Positions 34,737 through 43,369 of a stretch of 64,000 bases of DNA are shown in pieces. The stretch's first letter is position 1, and each line of letters opens with the position of its first letter. Origin of the DNA: Fibrobacter sp. (GTDB lineage: Bacteria > Fibrobacterota > Fibrobacteria > Fibrobacterales > Fibrobacteraceae); NCBI GenBank assembly GCA_024398875.1, contig JAKSIJ010000001.1:62001-126000 (forward strand), written 5' to 3'. The notes beneath the pieces are model-generated. The model worked only from the letters and a program-made list of their open reading frames with translations, did no database searches and was not told the DNA's origin. Both the position numbers and the translations under genes were made by a program.

Positions 34737-36149
34737 TTAAATCCTAAAGTCAAGGCCTATGCCAAAGCCCTGGCTTTCCCTACTATAGGTGTCTACACCA
34801 TACTCCACAGTTTCTTCGTAGTCGTTGTAGAACGATTTGAAGTAGGCCACATTCACCCGCATCCAATCCGTCGCCTTGTAGGCAAAACCAAAGCCCACCG
34901 TGGTTGCATCCAAATTAATATTCATGTCGCTGAGGTATTCATCGCTAAGCCCATAGCGCACCACCTGAAAACCGCCACTCAAAGTGAGCCACTTCAGGGC
35001 ATCAATTTCTACACCAAACAGGAATTCGTTAGTATCGTCAATATAATCTTCCAAATCGCCCTTATAATTTGTCTTGCTATCAAACCAGTGGTGGTAACCC
35101 AGAGACAGGCGGGCATTATCCAGCACCCCATAAGTCAGGCCTACCGAAATCAAAGTGGGAATGTCGTTGTGGTCCTTAACCCCGTCGTTAAATTCGGCAA
35201 GGGGCGAGCTATTGACCTTTGTATCATTCTCCATCTCAATGGAAGTGTTGTATTCCAACTTTGCACCCACCGTCAACCTTTTATATTGAAATCCCAACCC
35301 AAAAATGGGAGTAATTCCCCAGCCGGTCTGTTCCAAATCAATTTCCATGGAAGTCTGGCCGTTTAAAGCACTATAGGTTTTTGCCAAAGTCGCATATTGA
35401 ATCCGCTCCTCTTCCGTTTTCGCATTCTGCGCAAGTTCCTCGAACACCTCCGCAAACTTAGAAGCCTCCATTTCCTTTCCATCCGGATTGACTCCCGGGA
35501 TAACGGAATTCAAACGGAGATTTCCTATGGAACCCTCATAACTATTCATCGCATAATTGAAGCGAGCGCCTGCATAGACGGAAACCATTTTATTCCATTC
35601 GTAGGCCGCCCCCAGCGTGGCTCCGAAAATATAGGCGTTCGCGTCTAAGGAGATGTCCACGCTACTGGACGTCGTCTTTAATCCTTTGTCTGTAAGCGTA
35701 GATTCAATCTGTTTCAGAGGCCCATGCATCAAAGCCGCAAAACTAGGAATGCCATCATTGAACTGGACCGTACCGCCTCCACCCACAATTCCAAAATGGC
35801 TGGAAATTGCAAAACTCCCATGATGCCATGTCGCCAAAACGCTGGGCATGGAAGGAACGAAAGTTTCCCCTTTAAACTCCGTTCCTTCTTCAAAAATGGG
35901 CGAGGCATTTACTGTTGTAGACCTGGATTGGAAAAAGGTCTGATGGTTAATGGAGAGGTAGAGGCCATCTTCCATAAAGGCCGTTCCTGATGGGTTTGCA
36001 TAGGGCGCGTCCACATCCGTACTTGCGTCTCTTGCCACCTGACGGAGATATAAGACTGACTGGTTGGTGTTCGTATTGATTCCCCCTGCAAAGGCCATGG
36101 AGGTTATCGCAAGGGAGAGTCCGATTTTTAGAGCATTGTGAAATTCCAT
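34737..36149 (-). CDS. OmpP1/FadL-family outer-membrane protein
   Basis: 470 residues from the ATG at 36149, preceded by AAGGAGATGAT. After a signal peptide (ALKIGLSLAITSMAFAGG) the mature protein shows FadL features: YANPSGTAFMEDGLYLSINH (an NPA/NPS-type hatch near the N-terminus), barrel strands, and a final FGIGLDFRI. FadL proteins carry hydrophobic compounds across the outer membrane. The length fits the family (about 430-480). It is a single gene followed by an AT-rich gap. Substrate not predictable. Confidence 0.82.
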   Translation of the reverse strand: MEFHNALKIGLSLAITSMAFAGGINTNTNQSVLYLRQVARDASTDVDAPYANPSGTAFMEDGLYLSINHQTFFQSRSTTVNASPIFEEGTEFKGETFVPSMPSVLATWHHGSFAISSHFGIVGGGGTVQFNDGIPSFAALMHGPLKQIESTLTDKGLKTTSSSVDISLDANAYIFGATLGAAYEWNKMVSVYAGARFNYAMNSYEGSIGNLRLNSVIPGVNPDGKEMEASKFAEVFEELAQNAKTEEERIQYATLAKTYSALNGQTSMEIDLEQTGWGITPIFGLGFQYKRLTVGAKLEYNTSIEMENDTKVNSSPLAEFNDGVKDHNDIPTLISVGLTYGVLDNARLSLGYHHWFDSKTNYKGDLEDYIDDTNEFLFGVEIDALKWLTLSGGFQVVRYGLSDEYLSDMNINLDATTVGFGFAYKATDWMRVNVAYFKSFYNDYEETVEYGVDTYSRESQGFGIGLDFRI

Positions 36150-36358
36150 ATCATCTCCTTCTAGGTTTATGTCTTTCACAACAAATGAAGTTGACTCTAA
36201 GCTAGAAAAGAGAATTTCTAATTTTCTTACAACCCGCTTACATATTACTTTCCATAAGAAAGAAGATATATTCTTGTAAGTTTTGCCCTAAGCAAAAATC
36301 TATCGTGGATTCGCACCATCCTTTTGGCACGGCAATCATTACGCATTCGAAAGCGTGT

Positions 36359-37006
36359 TTAGGCGGCGCAGAAATGGCGAAGGGATAACGCCGTAACAAC
36401 AACGCAAATGAGGCAAGCCATCCCTAAAGTAAGGAAGGGAATGAATGGGCTTGCAAAGAAAAAATCATGCGCAAACTGGACTGCAAATAAAAGGGGAATA
36501 ATGAGGAACAAGGAGCTCTGGGTTGCGGCGCGGACCGTCTTCGCCCGCAGTGAAAGCAGGAGGGAGAAGGCGTTCACCAAAAGGCAAGCGGATATGGCGC
36601 CGAGGATTGCTGCGGCGGCGGAGGCGCCCGTGATGGACGGGTGCACGGCCCAGTAGATTCCCTGAGCGAGGAGGGCGAAAACCACCGGGAACGGAAGCAC
36701 CGCCAAAAGTTTACCCCAGAACAACTGGGCCGGTTTCACTGGCGAAAGTTGCAGGAGTTCCAGGGAATTGCGTTCCCTTTCGCCAGCGAAACTATCCGCC
36801 GCGAGGGGCGCCCCCATGGGCGCCATGAGGCAACCCAGCATGAGCATCATATAGCTCTCCATGCCCTCCATGATGGCACCGCCATAGCGGCCAACAGCAA
36901 TCGCCTGCGATGCCGCCAGAATCACCGGCGGAATAATGAAGGGAATCCAGAAGCGGGGCTCCCGGAAAACCAGGCGAAGTTCATGTTTAAGAACGTGAAA
37001 AAACAT
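36359..37006 (-). CDS. ABC-2 type transporter permease
   Basis: 215 residues with six hydrophobic segments. The N-terminus (HELRLVFREPRFWIPFIIPP) and the motif DSFAGERERNSLELLQLSPV are typical of NatB/CcmB-like ABC-2 permeases. No ATPase gene is adjacent; the neighbouring ABC-F gene is a translation factor, not a transporter. A 39-bp palindrome lies upstream (37051-37089). The partner ATPase must be elsewhere in the genome. Substrate unknown. Confidence 0.8.
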   Translation of the reverse strand: MFFHVLKHELRLVFREPRFWIPFIIPPVILAASQAIAVGRYGGAIMEGMESYMMLMLGCLMAPMGAPLAADSFAGERERNSLELLQLSPVKPAQLFWGKLLAVLPFPVVFALLAQGIYWAVHPSITGASAAAAILGAISACLLVNAFSLLLSLRAKTVRAATQSSLFLIIPLLFAVQFAHDFFFASPFIPFLTLGMACLICVVVTALSLRHFCAA

Positions 37007-37050
37007 TTAAAAAATTCATGCAAAAAAAACATTTTTATTCAATAATTTCA

Positions 37051-37089
37051 CTGTATTGAATAAAAAAGTACATTTTTTATTCAATACAG
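37051..37089. promoter_or_regulatory. Perfect 17-bp inverted repeat upstream of the ABC-2 permease gene
   Basis: CTGTATTGAATAAAAAA (37051-37067) and its exact complement (37073-37089) flank GTACA. A further half copy, TTTTTATTCAATA, lies at 37032-37044. It could be an operator for the permease gene (start at 37006) or an AT-rich terminator for ettA. No protein binding to it is known. Confidence 0.6.
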
Positions 37090-37211
37090 GGTTAAAAACG
37101 AATAAAAACAGTAAAAATGGCGACGTGCAGAAAGATTTTCAACCCTGGATTACAGGATTTCGTATCGTCTCATAATTCATACTTCGTAATTCACGAAATT
37201 AAAGCTCCGCT

Positions 37212-38903
37212 TTAATTTCGTGTCAGCGTCTTGTACTTGATGGGCTTCGGGTTGTCGGCATCTTCGCCAAGGCGCTTTCTGCGGTCGGCTTCGTATTCGC
37301 TCCAGTTGCCTTCGAACCACACAACCTTGGAATCGCCTTCGTATGCAAGAATGTGGGTCGCAATGCGGTCCAGGAACCAGCGATCATGGGAGATGATTAC
37401 AGCGCAGCCTGCGAACTTGAGGATAGCCTGTTCCAAAGCCTGCAACGTTTCAATGTCCAAGTCGTTGGTCGGTTCGTCAAGGAACAACAAGTTACCCGGC
37501 TGCTGTAAATTCTTCGCCATGAGCACGCGGTTGCGTTCACCACCGGAAAGCTGCGAAAGCTTCTTCTGCTGGGCGGCGCCCGTAAAGTTGAAGAGTCCGC
37601 AATAAGCGCGGCCGTTCATCTTCTTGTCGCCAATCATGATTTCGTCGTTTCCGCCCGTGATGGATTCCCACACGGTCTTCGAATCGTCGAGGCTTTCGCG
37701 GCCCTGTTCCATACTGATAATCTGGACGGTTTCACCAATTTTCAGGGTACCGCCATCCGGTTTTTCCGTTCCGGTAATCATCTTGAACAAAGTTGTCTTA
37801 CCAGCGCCGTTCGGACCGATGATGCCCACAATGCCGGAACGCGGCAAGCTGAAGTTCAAGTCGTCGAACAGCACCTTTTCGCCAAAAGCCTTCTGCAAGT
37901 GTTCCGCCTGAATTACGATATCGCCCAGGCGGTTCCCGTTCGCGATGTGAATCTGGGCCACCTTAATTTGTTCGCGAGAATCTTCGGCAAGCAAGTCTTC
38001 GTAAGCCTTCAAGCGGGCCTTGCTCTTCGCCTGGCGAGCCTTCGGGCTGGCCTTCACCCATTCCTGTTCGCGGGCAAGGCGCTTCTGGCGGTCGGATTCG
38101 CCCTTCTCTTCGTTCTTCATGCGTTCGAGTTTCTGGTCGAGCCACTGGGCGTAATTGCCTTCCCAAGGAATGCCGCGACCGCGGTCGATTTCCAAAATCC
38201 AGTTCGTGACGTTATCGAGGAAGTAACGGTCATGGGTCACGAGAATCACGGAGCCCTTGTATTCGCGCAGGTGGCGTTCGAGCCATGCGACGGTTTCCGC
38301 ATCCAGGTGGTTCGTCGGTTCGTCGAGCAACAACAAATCCGGTTCTTCCAAGAGCAAACGGCAAAGGGCCACGCGGCGCTTTTCACCGCCGCTCAAGTTC
38401 GTCACCGGCCAGTCGCCCGGCGGGCAGCGGAGAGCGTCCATCGCGATTTCGATGTTGCGGTCGAGGCTCCACAAATCCTGGGCGTCGATGATGTCCTGGA
38501 GCTTCGCCTGTTCGTCCAAGAGCTTGTTCATCTCGTCGTCTTCCATGGGTTCTGCGAACTTCATGGAAATCTCGTTGAAGCGGTCCAAGACGGCCTGTTT
38601 TTTAGCGACGGCCTGCATCACGTTTTCCTTCACGGTGAGGTTCGGGTCCAGCTGCGGCTCCTGTGGCAGATAGCCTGCGGTGCGGCCCGGTTCAATCCAA
38701 GCTTCGCCCTGGAATTCCTTATCGATGCCCGCCATGATGCGGAGGAGTGTCGACTTACCGGCACCGTTCTGGCCGATAATACCAATCTTCGCGCCATAGT
38801 AGAAACTCAAGGAAATGTCCTTCAAGACTTCCTTGTTAGGCGGGTAGGACTTGGTCATCTTGTACATGTAGAAGACGAATTTCTGCGCATTATTTTCGGC
38901 CAT
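37212..38903 (-). CDS. ettA: ABC-F protein, energy-dependent translational throttle EttA
   Basis: 563 residues with two ABC cassettes and no membrane segment. Cassette 1 has GQNGAGKSTLLRIMAG, LSGGEKRRVALCRLL and LLLLDEPTNHLDAETVAWLE. Cassette 2 has GPNGAGKTTLFKMITG, LSGGERNRVLMAKNL and LLFLDEPTNDLDIETL. The linker and the start (FVFYMYKMTKSYPPNKEVLKD) are diagnostic for EttA rather than Uup or a resistance ABC-F. It binds the ribosomal E site and gates translation by ATP/ADP ratio. It lies 72 bp downstream of skp on the same strand. Confidence 0.95.
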   Translation of the reverse strand: MAENNAQKFVFYMYKMTKSYPPNKEVLKDISLSFYYGAKIGIIGQNGAGKSTLLRIMAGIDKEFQGEAWIEPGRTAGYLPQEPQLDPNLTVKENVMQAVAKKQAVLDRFNEISMKFAEPMEDDEMNKLLDEQAKLQDIIDAQDLWSLDRNIEIAMDALRCPPGDWPVTNLSGGEKRRVALCRLLLEEPDLLLLDEPTNHLDAETVAWLERHLREYKGSVILVTHDRYFLDNVTNWILEIDRGRGIPWEGNYAQWLDQKLERMKNEEKGESDRQKRLAREQEWVKASPKARQAKSKARLKAYEDLLAEDSREQIKVAQIHIANGNRLGDIVIQAEHLQKAFGEKVLFDDLNFSLPRSGIVGIIGPNGAGKTTLFKMITGTEKPDGGTLKIGETVQIISMEQGRESLDDSKTVWESITGGNDEIMIGDKKMNGRAYCGLFNFTGAAQQKKLSQLSGGERNRVLMAKNLQQPGNLLFLDEPTNDLDIETLQALEQAILKFAGCAVIISHDRWFLDRIATHILAYEGDSKVVWFEGNWSEYEADRRKRLGEDADNPKPIKYKTLTRN

Positions 38904-38975
38904 AATAAGACTCGCTCCGCTTGAATTATGAGTTACGAATTAAAAAAATTAATTGCGGCTCCACCGCTTTTTCAT

Positions 38976-39491
38976 TTATCTGTTATTCAGATAATCCAGA
39001 ACCTTCTGGGTCAGGTCATTCTCTTTCTTCCAGAAGAGCACTGCACCTGTGGCACGGTCCACAACCATGTCATAGCCTTCCTGCAAGGCAATCTCGTTCA
39101 CCGCCTTGCGAATCAGCTGGATGATGGGTGCGCTCACCTTCTCGTTCTGGGTGATGAGTTCGCCCTTACGGCCATAAACGCGGTCAATGAAGTTCTTCAG
39201 CTCGGTATCCTTCTTCTGGTACTCGGCCTCAAGTTCGCGCTTTTTCTCATCACTGAGCATCAAGACCTGCTTATCCAGCTTTTCCTTGATGGCGGAGAGT
39301 TCCTTCTGCAAAAGGTTGGCTTCCTGTTCCCACTTTGCCACCTGACGGTCGTACTCTTCCTGAGCCTTCCTGGTGCCCTTGTAGCCATCAAAAATGAGCT
39401 TGGAATCCACATGGGCTATGCGGAGGCCGTCTTCTGCGAAGGTAGCGCAGGCAAAGACCATCACAAGTGCAATTACCATTCTACGAATCAT
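38976..39491 (-). CDS. skp: Periplasmic chaperone Skp (OmpH family)
   Basis: 171 residues. A signal peptide (MVIALVMVFACATFAED) precedes the Skp start RIAHVDSKLIFDGYKGT. A long charged helical hairpin follows (QVAKWEQEANLLQKELSAIK), and the end VDRATGAVLFWKKENDLTQKV is typical of OmpH. It holds unfolded outer-membrane proteins and hands them to BamA, whose gene ends 11 bp upstream on the same strand. The bamA-skp order is conserved in diderms. AAGCGG/CCGC with a T-run after the stop may terminate the transcript. Confidence 0.93.
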   Translation of the reverse strand: MIRRMVIALVMVFACATFAEDGLRIAHVDSKLIFDGYKGTRKAQEEYDRQVAKWEQEANLLQKELSAIKEKLDKQVLMLSDEKKRELEAEYQKKDTELKNFIDRVYGRKGELITQNEKVSAPIIQLIRKAVNEIALQEGYDMVVDRATGAVLFWKKENDLTQKVLDYLNNR

Positions 39492-39502
39492 AGAACCTCC
39501 AC

Positions 39503-42283
39503 TTAGAATCCCTGACCGATGACGAAGTTGAATTCCATGTCACCCACTTCGCTCCGGTCGAGGCCACTGTAGGTTTCACCCACATCCATTGGCCAGGCAA
39601 AGTCGAAGCCGATAATGCCAAGCATAGGCACCACCACGCGGAAACCGAAACCGATGTCCTTCTTTAAGCTGGTGGGATCCCATTCGTTAAGCGGATTCCT
39701 TTCCGGCTTTGCAACGAGAGTGCTGGGGTCATAGCGTTCACCGAACACGTTACCTGCATCGAAGAAGAAGGGCAGTAGGTAGAAGGTTTGGGGTACAATG
39801 CCAAGCTGGAGTTCCGCACCCAAATACTGGTAACTGCGGCCCAGGCGGCGATAACCGATGGAGCCCGAACTATAGCCACGCATCATGCCTTCGTAGCCCA
39901 GCACACCACCCATGGAATAGAGAGTGCGGTACTGGAGCTGATCGCCGAAGATGACACCATATTCATTAGTGAGGGCGATTGCCAAGCGGTCCCTGAACAG
40001 CGGGAACCACCACTTCACCGTAAGTTCCGTCTTCACGAAGCTGAAGTCACTGAACAACAGGTCGTCTGCCACCTGCACATCCAACACATAGCGGGAACCC
40101 TCCGTGGGGAACTGGGGCAGGTTCTTGTCGTCGCGGAGGAGCCTGAAGTTGATAGCCGATTCCACACCAGTATAAACAACGTAACTCTCATCGATGTTCG
40201 GGCCCTGCTTGTTCATAAGCCAGCCGTAACCAATCTGGCCGTAGAAGTAGTCGTCGGGCCACTTGAGGCGCTTACCCACATAGACGTTACCGCCATAACG
40301 GGTAATGTTCGGGTCGTCATAATCCGACATGTTCCACCAGCTATAGCTGAGACTCGTGCCCAGGGTAATGGGCTTATCGAGGAACCAGGGCTCCTGGAAA
40401 CTGATGGCGGCACTCTTCTTATCTTCACCGTATTCCAAGCTCAAGGTTGCGGCCTGACCATCACCCATACAGCAGTTGGGGATGGAGATGCTAGCCGTAC
40501 CCACGAGACCATCACTTTCGCTATAGGAAACACCCAAGCTAAACTGACCAGTGCCTGCTTCCTTCTCCTGAACCGTGAAGTCCAGATCCACCTCCTGCTC
40601 ACCCACCACCTTAATGTCCGGCACCACCATATCAAAATAGTTCAACTGCATGATTTCGCGGAAGGAGCGTTCCAACGCAGACTGGCGGTAGGTATCGCCC
40701 GGGTACAGGCGCACTTCGCGGCGAATAACCTTCTCATTGGTCTTGGTATTGCCGTGGATGTAGACCTTGTGGATGCTGGCCGGCAAGCCTTCACGCATGC
40801 GGTAGGTCAAGTTCACCACGGAATCATTTTCAAAGGTCCGTTCCTCGTCAAACTGGGCAAACAGGTAGCCATCTTCGCGATAGGAATCCAGAATAGCCTT
40901 TTTGGAGGCATCGTACTTGTACTGGTCAAAAACCTCTCCGCTATCCATACGGAAGGCATATTCCAGAATGTTGTCGTTCAGCACCTCGTTCCCGGAGAAG
41001 TGGACGTTGCCCATGTAGTAGCGCTGGCCCTCTTCCATGTCAATATGAATGCAAATGGCGCTAGAGGTTTTGATGTTATCGTACTTGTTCAACAGCGGGA
41101 ACATGTCCTCAATCATGTAGCGGACCATCAACTTCTCGTCGTAGGTGGAGCGGCGCTTAAGTTTCTTCAAACTGTCAATTTTCGGATTGTTGAACCTGCG
41201 GCCATCCACAATATCCAGCCATTCCTTTCGGGCATTCTCATAGCGGATAATGTCGTTGATGAGCTTCAAGGCATCTTCTTCATTCTTGACTTGCGGAAGC
41301 GGACGGGTCACCTTGTCATGGGCCTGCGCCTCATGCATCCGGCGGAAGTAGTGGGTCACCTCCATGGTGGGCTTCCCCGCCATCTTGTACATAGCCGTAG
41401 CCGTATCGCCCATGGCCAAATTCAGCTGGTCGTAGAGCGGCTCCAGCTTTTCGCCCACAGGAACCATGCGGCCCAGGTAGAAGAGGCAGCTGGAATCCGG
41501 CAGATATTCCGCCCAATATTCCAGCAGTTCCGCATCCAGGTAGCCAAAATGACGGATGGCGTTGAGAACCGTATCCCGGTCCGCCTCGAAAACAGCTTCC
41601 TTGAACTCGCCACCACCCCACCATTGGTCGACCTTCGTGAGCATGTGGTCTGTAATGTCTTCCGGAGGCACATTGTCGTTGCCCGTAATCTCAATCCGGC
41701 GGACTTTTACCTTCTCCCCTTCCCGAACAATGAAGCGAACCTCATTCTTGTTCTCGTCCGTAGGGGTCTCCCGATAGCCCACCTCCGCCAAGAGGTAGCC
41801 CTCGGAACGATAATACTCTATCAAAGCCTGACGGTCGCGCTCCAGCTGGCTCTTGCTGTAGACCTTCCCCGGAATCATCCGGAGCTTGAGGCGCAAATCC
41901 TCCTCCGAAACCTCGTCTGCGCCATCGATGATGGCCGTATCCAAAGCCGGAAGTTCCTTAATCTTGAAAATCAGGTCCACCGTGGAACCATCGTCCACAT
42001 AGTCCACCCAGGCCGTCACGTCATCAAAAAGGCCAGATTCATAGAGGGCCGTCACCGCCCCCTGCACCTTGTCCGTCAATGCAGATGGTGCATAGCTCTG
42101 ACCATCCCGAATGCCAATGCGGCTCAGGATAGAGCGTTCGTCCATGTGTACATAGCCCTCCACCTTCACCTTGCGGATGGTATTTTCCGCCATATAGTTG
42201 GTGGACATCTGGGACATATCCAGAAGCTGAGCCTGAACTAGGGCAACAAAAACGAGTAAAATAGCAACAATGCGAAAGTGCAG
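39503..42283 (-). CDS. bamA: Outer-membrane assembly factor BamA (probable CTG start)
   Basis: 926 residues if the CTG at 42283 is the start. POTRA domains occupy about 1-450 (VKVEGYVHMDERSILSRIGI, then VRRIEITGNDNVPPEDITD and VYIHGNTKTNEKVIRREVRL). The 16-strand barrel ends with the surface-antigen region and MEFNFVIGQGF, with the barrel-lock motif YSSGSIGYRRLGRS nearby. It inserts beta-barrel proteins into the outer membrane. The first ATG is at 42217, but the 22 codons before it encode HFRIVAILLVFVALVQAQ, a convincing signal peptide. The only suitable initiator before it is a CTG with AGGTAGGTG upstream. A lost ATG or sequence error is possible. Confidence 0.93.
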   Translation of the reverse strand: MHFRIVAILLVFVALVQAQLLDMSQMSTNYMAENTIRKVKVEGYVHMDERSILSRIGIRDGQSYAPSALTDKVQGAVTALYESGLFDDVTAWVDYVDDGSTVDLIFKIKELPALDTAIIDGADEVSEEDLRLKLRMIPGKVYSKSQLERDRQALIEYYRSEGYLLAEVGYRETPTDENKNEVRFIVREGEKVKVRRIEITGNDNVPPEDITDHMLTKVDQWWGGGEFKEAVFEADRDTVLNAIRHFGYLDAELLEYWAEYLPDSSCLFYLGRMVPVGEKLEPLYDQLNLAMGDTATAMYKMAGKPTMEVTHYFRRMHEAQAHDKVTRPLPQVKNEEDALKLINDIIRYENARKEWLDIVDGRRFNNPKIDSLKKLKRRSTYDEKLMVRYMIEDMFPLLNKYDNIKTSSAICIHIDMEEGQRYYMGNVHFSGNEVLNDNILEYAFRMDSGEVFDQYKYDASKKAILDSYREDGYLFAQFDEERTFENDSVVNLTYRMREGLPASIHKVYIHGNTKTNEKVIRREVRLYPGDTYRQSALERSFREIMQLNYFDMVVPDIKVVGEQEVDLDFTVQEKEAGTGQFSLGVSYSESDGLVGTASISIPNCCMGDGQAATLSLEYGEDKKSAAISFQEPWFLDKPITLGTSLSYSWWNMSDYDDPNITRYGGNVYVGKRLKWPDDYFYGQIGYGWLMNKQGPNIDESYVVYTGVESAINFRLLRDDKNLPQFPTEGSRYVLDVQVADDLLFSDFSFVKTELTVKWWFPLFRDRLAIALTNEYGVIFGDQLQYRTLYSMGGVLGYEGMMRGYSSGSIGYRRLGRSYQYLGAELQLGIVPQTFYLLPFFFDAGNVFGERYDPSTLVAKPERNPLNEWDPTSLKKDIGFGFRVVVPMLGIIGFDFAWPMDVGETYSGLDRSEVGDMEFNFVIGQGF

Positions 42284-42528
42284 AAAACACCTACCTAAAC
42301 AAAAAAAAACAGCGATTTTCCGCTCAAAGATACAAAATATCCATGAGGGGAAAACAGCTGTTTAGAAAGGATTGGCCAGAATTTATGGTAGCTAGCCTTA
42401 CACCTCTTCAATCGTGGCGTGATATTCCTGAAGAGACTTCACTTCGCCATGACCCTTCTTGGCAGCGGCAATACCCTTCACGGTATTATAGGCACCAGCC
42501 AGAGTGGTGATGTAAGGAATCTTGTACT

Positions 42529-42606
42529 GGACGCCTTTGGCGTCCGTACTGCGGTTCGGTCATAGAAAAATGCAAGCATTTTTCTGCGACACTCACCTTG
42601 CGTACT
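42529..42606. mobile_element. Palindromic insertion 1 in the carB fragment
   Basis: About 78 bp absent from intact carB, bounded by GTACT on both sides (42524-42528 and 42602-42606). It contains the hairpins GGACGCC/GGCGTCC and AGAAAAATG/CATTTTTCT (42564-42585). The motif GCGACACTCACCTTG follows. Layout matches insertion 2. It encodes nothing. Confidence 0.6.
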
Positions 42607-42628
42607 ATTGATGGCAGCCTTACGGATG

Positions 42629-42707
42629 GCGCATGGGCATAGCCCAAATGCTTGGCTCAGCCATGCCAGAAAACAAGTTTTCTGTCGCGGCATTCGCCTT
42701 GTGCATT
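42629..42707. mobile_element. Palindromic insertion 2 in the carB fragment
   Basis: About 78 bp absent from intact carB. It has a small hairpin (GGGC/GCCC), outer arms AAATGC/GCATTT, the core AGAAAAC/GTTTTCT (42668-42683) and the motif GTCGCGGCATTCGCCTTG (42684-42701). This is the same order of parts as insertion 1 with different arm sequences. Confidence 0.6.
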
Positions 42708-43180
42708 TGTCATCGGCAACGGCGTCGCGCTTGGCCCAAGGCGTATTGATGATGAGGCTCACCTGCTTGTTGACGATGACATCGAGAACGTCCGGGCGAC
42801 CTTCATTAATCTTGTTCACCACTTCGCACTTCACGCCACCCTTCTCGTAGAACTTGGCGGTGCCTTCCGTAGCGTAGATCTTGAAGCCAAGTTTCTGGGA
42901 AACGCCACAAGCCGAATGTCGCGACAGGCCGCTTGCGGACTGGCATGACTGAGGCGAGGATGTTTCTACAATTCCTTGCCGATTTCGATGGCCTGCTCAG
43001 ACAAGTTAACCTTGTCGGAGAGGCCGAGGACTTCGATTATGACGACCGTTCGGCTTACAGCCTCACTCCCACCTAAAGGTCGCCATGCCCACATAAGCAC
43101 TAAAGTGCTAAGTGGTCAAAGGTCGCCTCCGGCTCACAGGCGTGTTGCAAACCTTGGAAACCAGAGGCACGGTGCGGGAA

Positions 43181-43369
43181 AATTCTTCTTTGGGCGTTCC
43201 CGCACATACATGTGCGGTCGGGCTATATTCTAGGGGCAATTCGTGGCGCTTCGCACCTCAATTTGCCTCCTAGAACGAAGCCTTGCTCCCGAGAACATCA
43301 AGACGAAACCGCCCACAAGTCTTCGCCCCAAGGGGTCACTATCCCTAACGCGAAATTGGATTTTTTTTA
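43181..43369. repeat. Gene-free palindromic patch beside the carB fragment
   Basis: Contains the hairpin CCGCACA/TGTGCGG near 43199-43217. A 48-bp hairpin at 43228-43275 has arms TTCTAGGGGCAATT/AATTTGCCTCCTAGAA. A half copy of the ATTGC...GCAATGACG palindrome lies near 43321. No gene or RNA recognised. Confidence 0.6.

Larger units (their letters stand above)
42398..43180 (-). pseudogene. Broken partial copy of the carB 3' end
   Basis: Blocks of this stretch match the 3' part of the intact carB (49869-50571) at about 90% identity. They cover the stop codon and the C-terminal MGS-like domain (VVNKINEGRPDVLDVIVNKQ), then smaller upstream pieces, ending CCAGAGGCACGGTGCGGGAA. The blocks are interrupted by insertions at about 42529-42606, 42629-42707, 42901-42969 and 43039-43140, and by deletions. 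No continuous frame remains. A stop codon aligned with that of carB is kept. It arose by partial duplication or as a relic of a second carB. Confidence 0.88.

Noticed and set aside
36326-36350. Possible sigma-54 promoter (TTGGCACG)
   Set aside because: The -24 part fits, but the -12 TTGC is missing at the right distance and no gene follows on that strand.
37212-38903. ATPase partner for the ABC-2 permease at 36359-37006
   Set aside because: The gene has the EttA linker and two cassettes without membrane coupling, so it is a ribosome-associated ABC-F protein.
39788-42241. 817-codon plus-strand frame opposite bamA
   Set aside because: Antisense of a conserved essential gene, with His/Val-rich composition typical of shadow frames.
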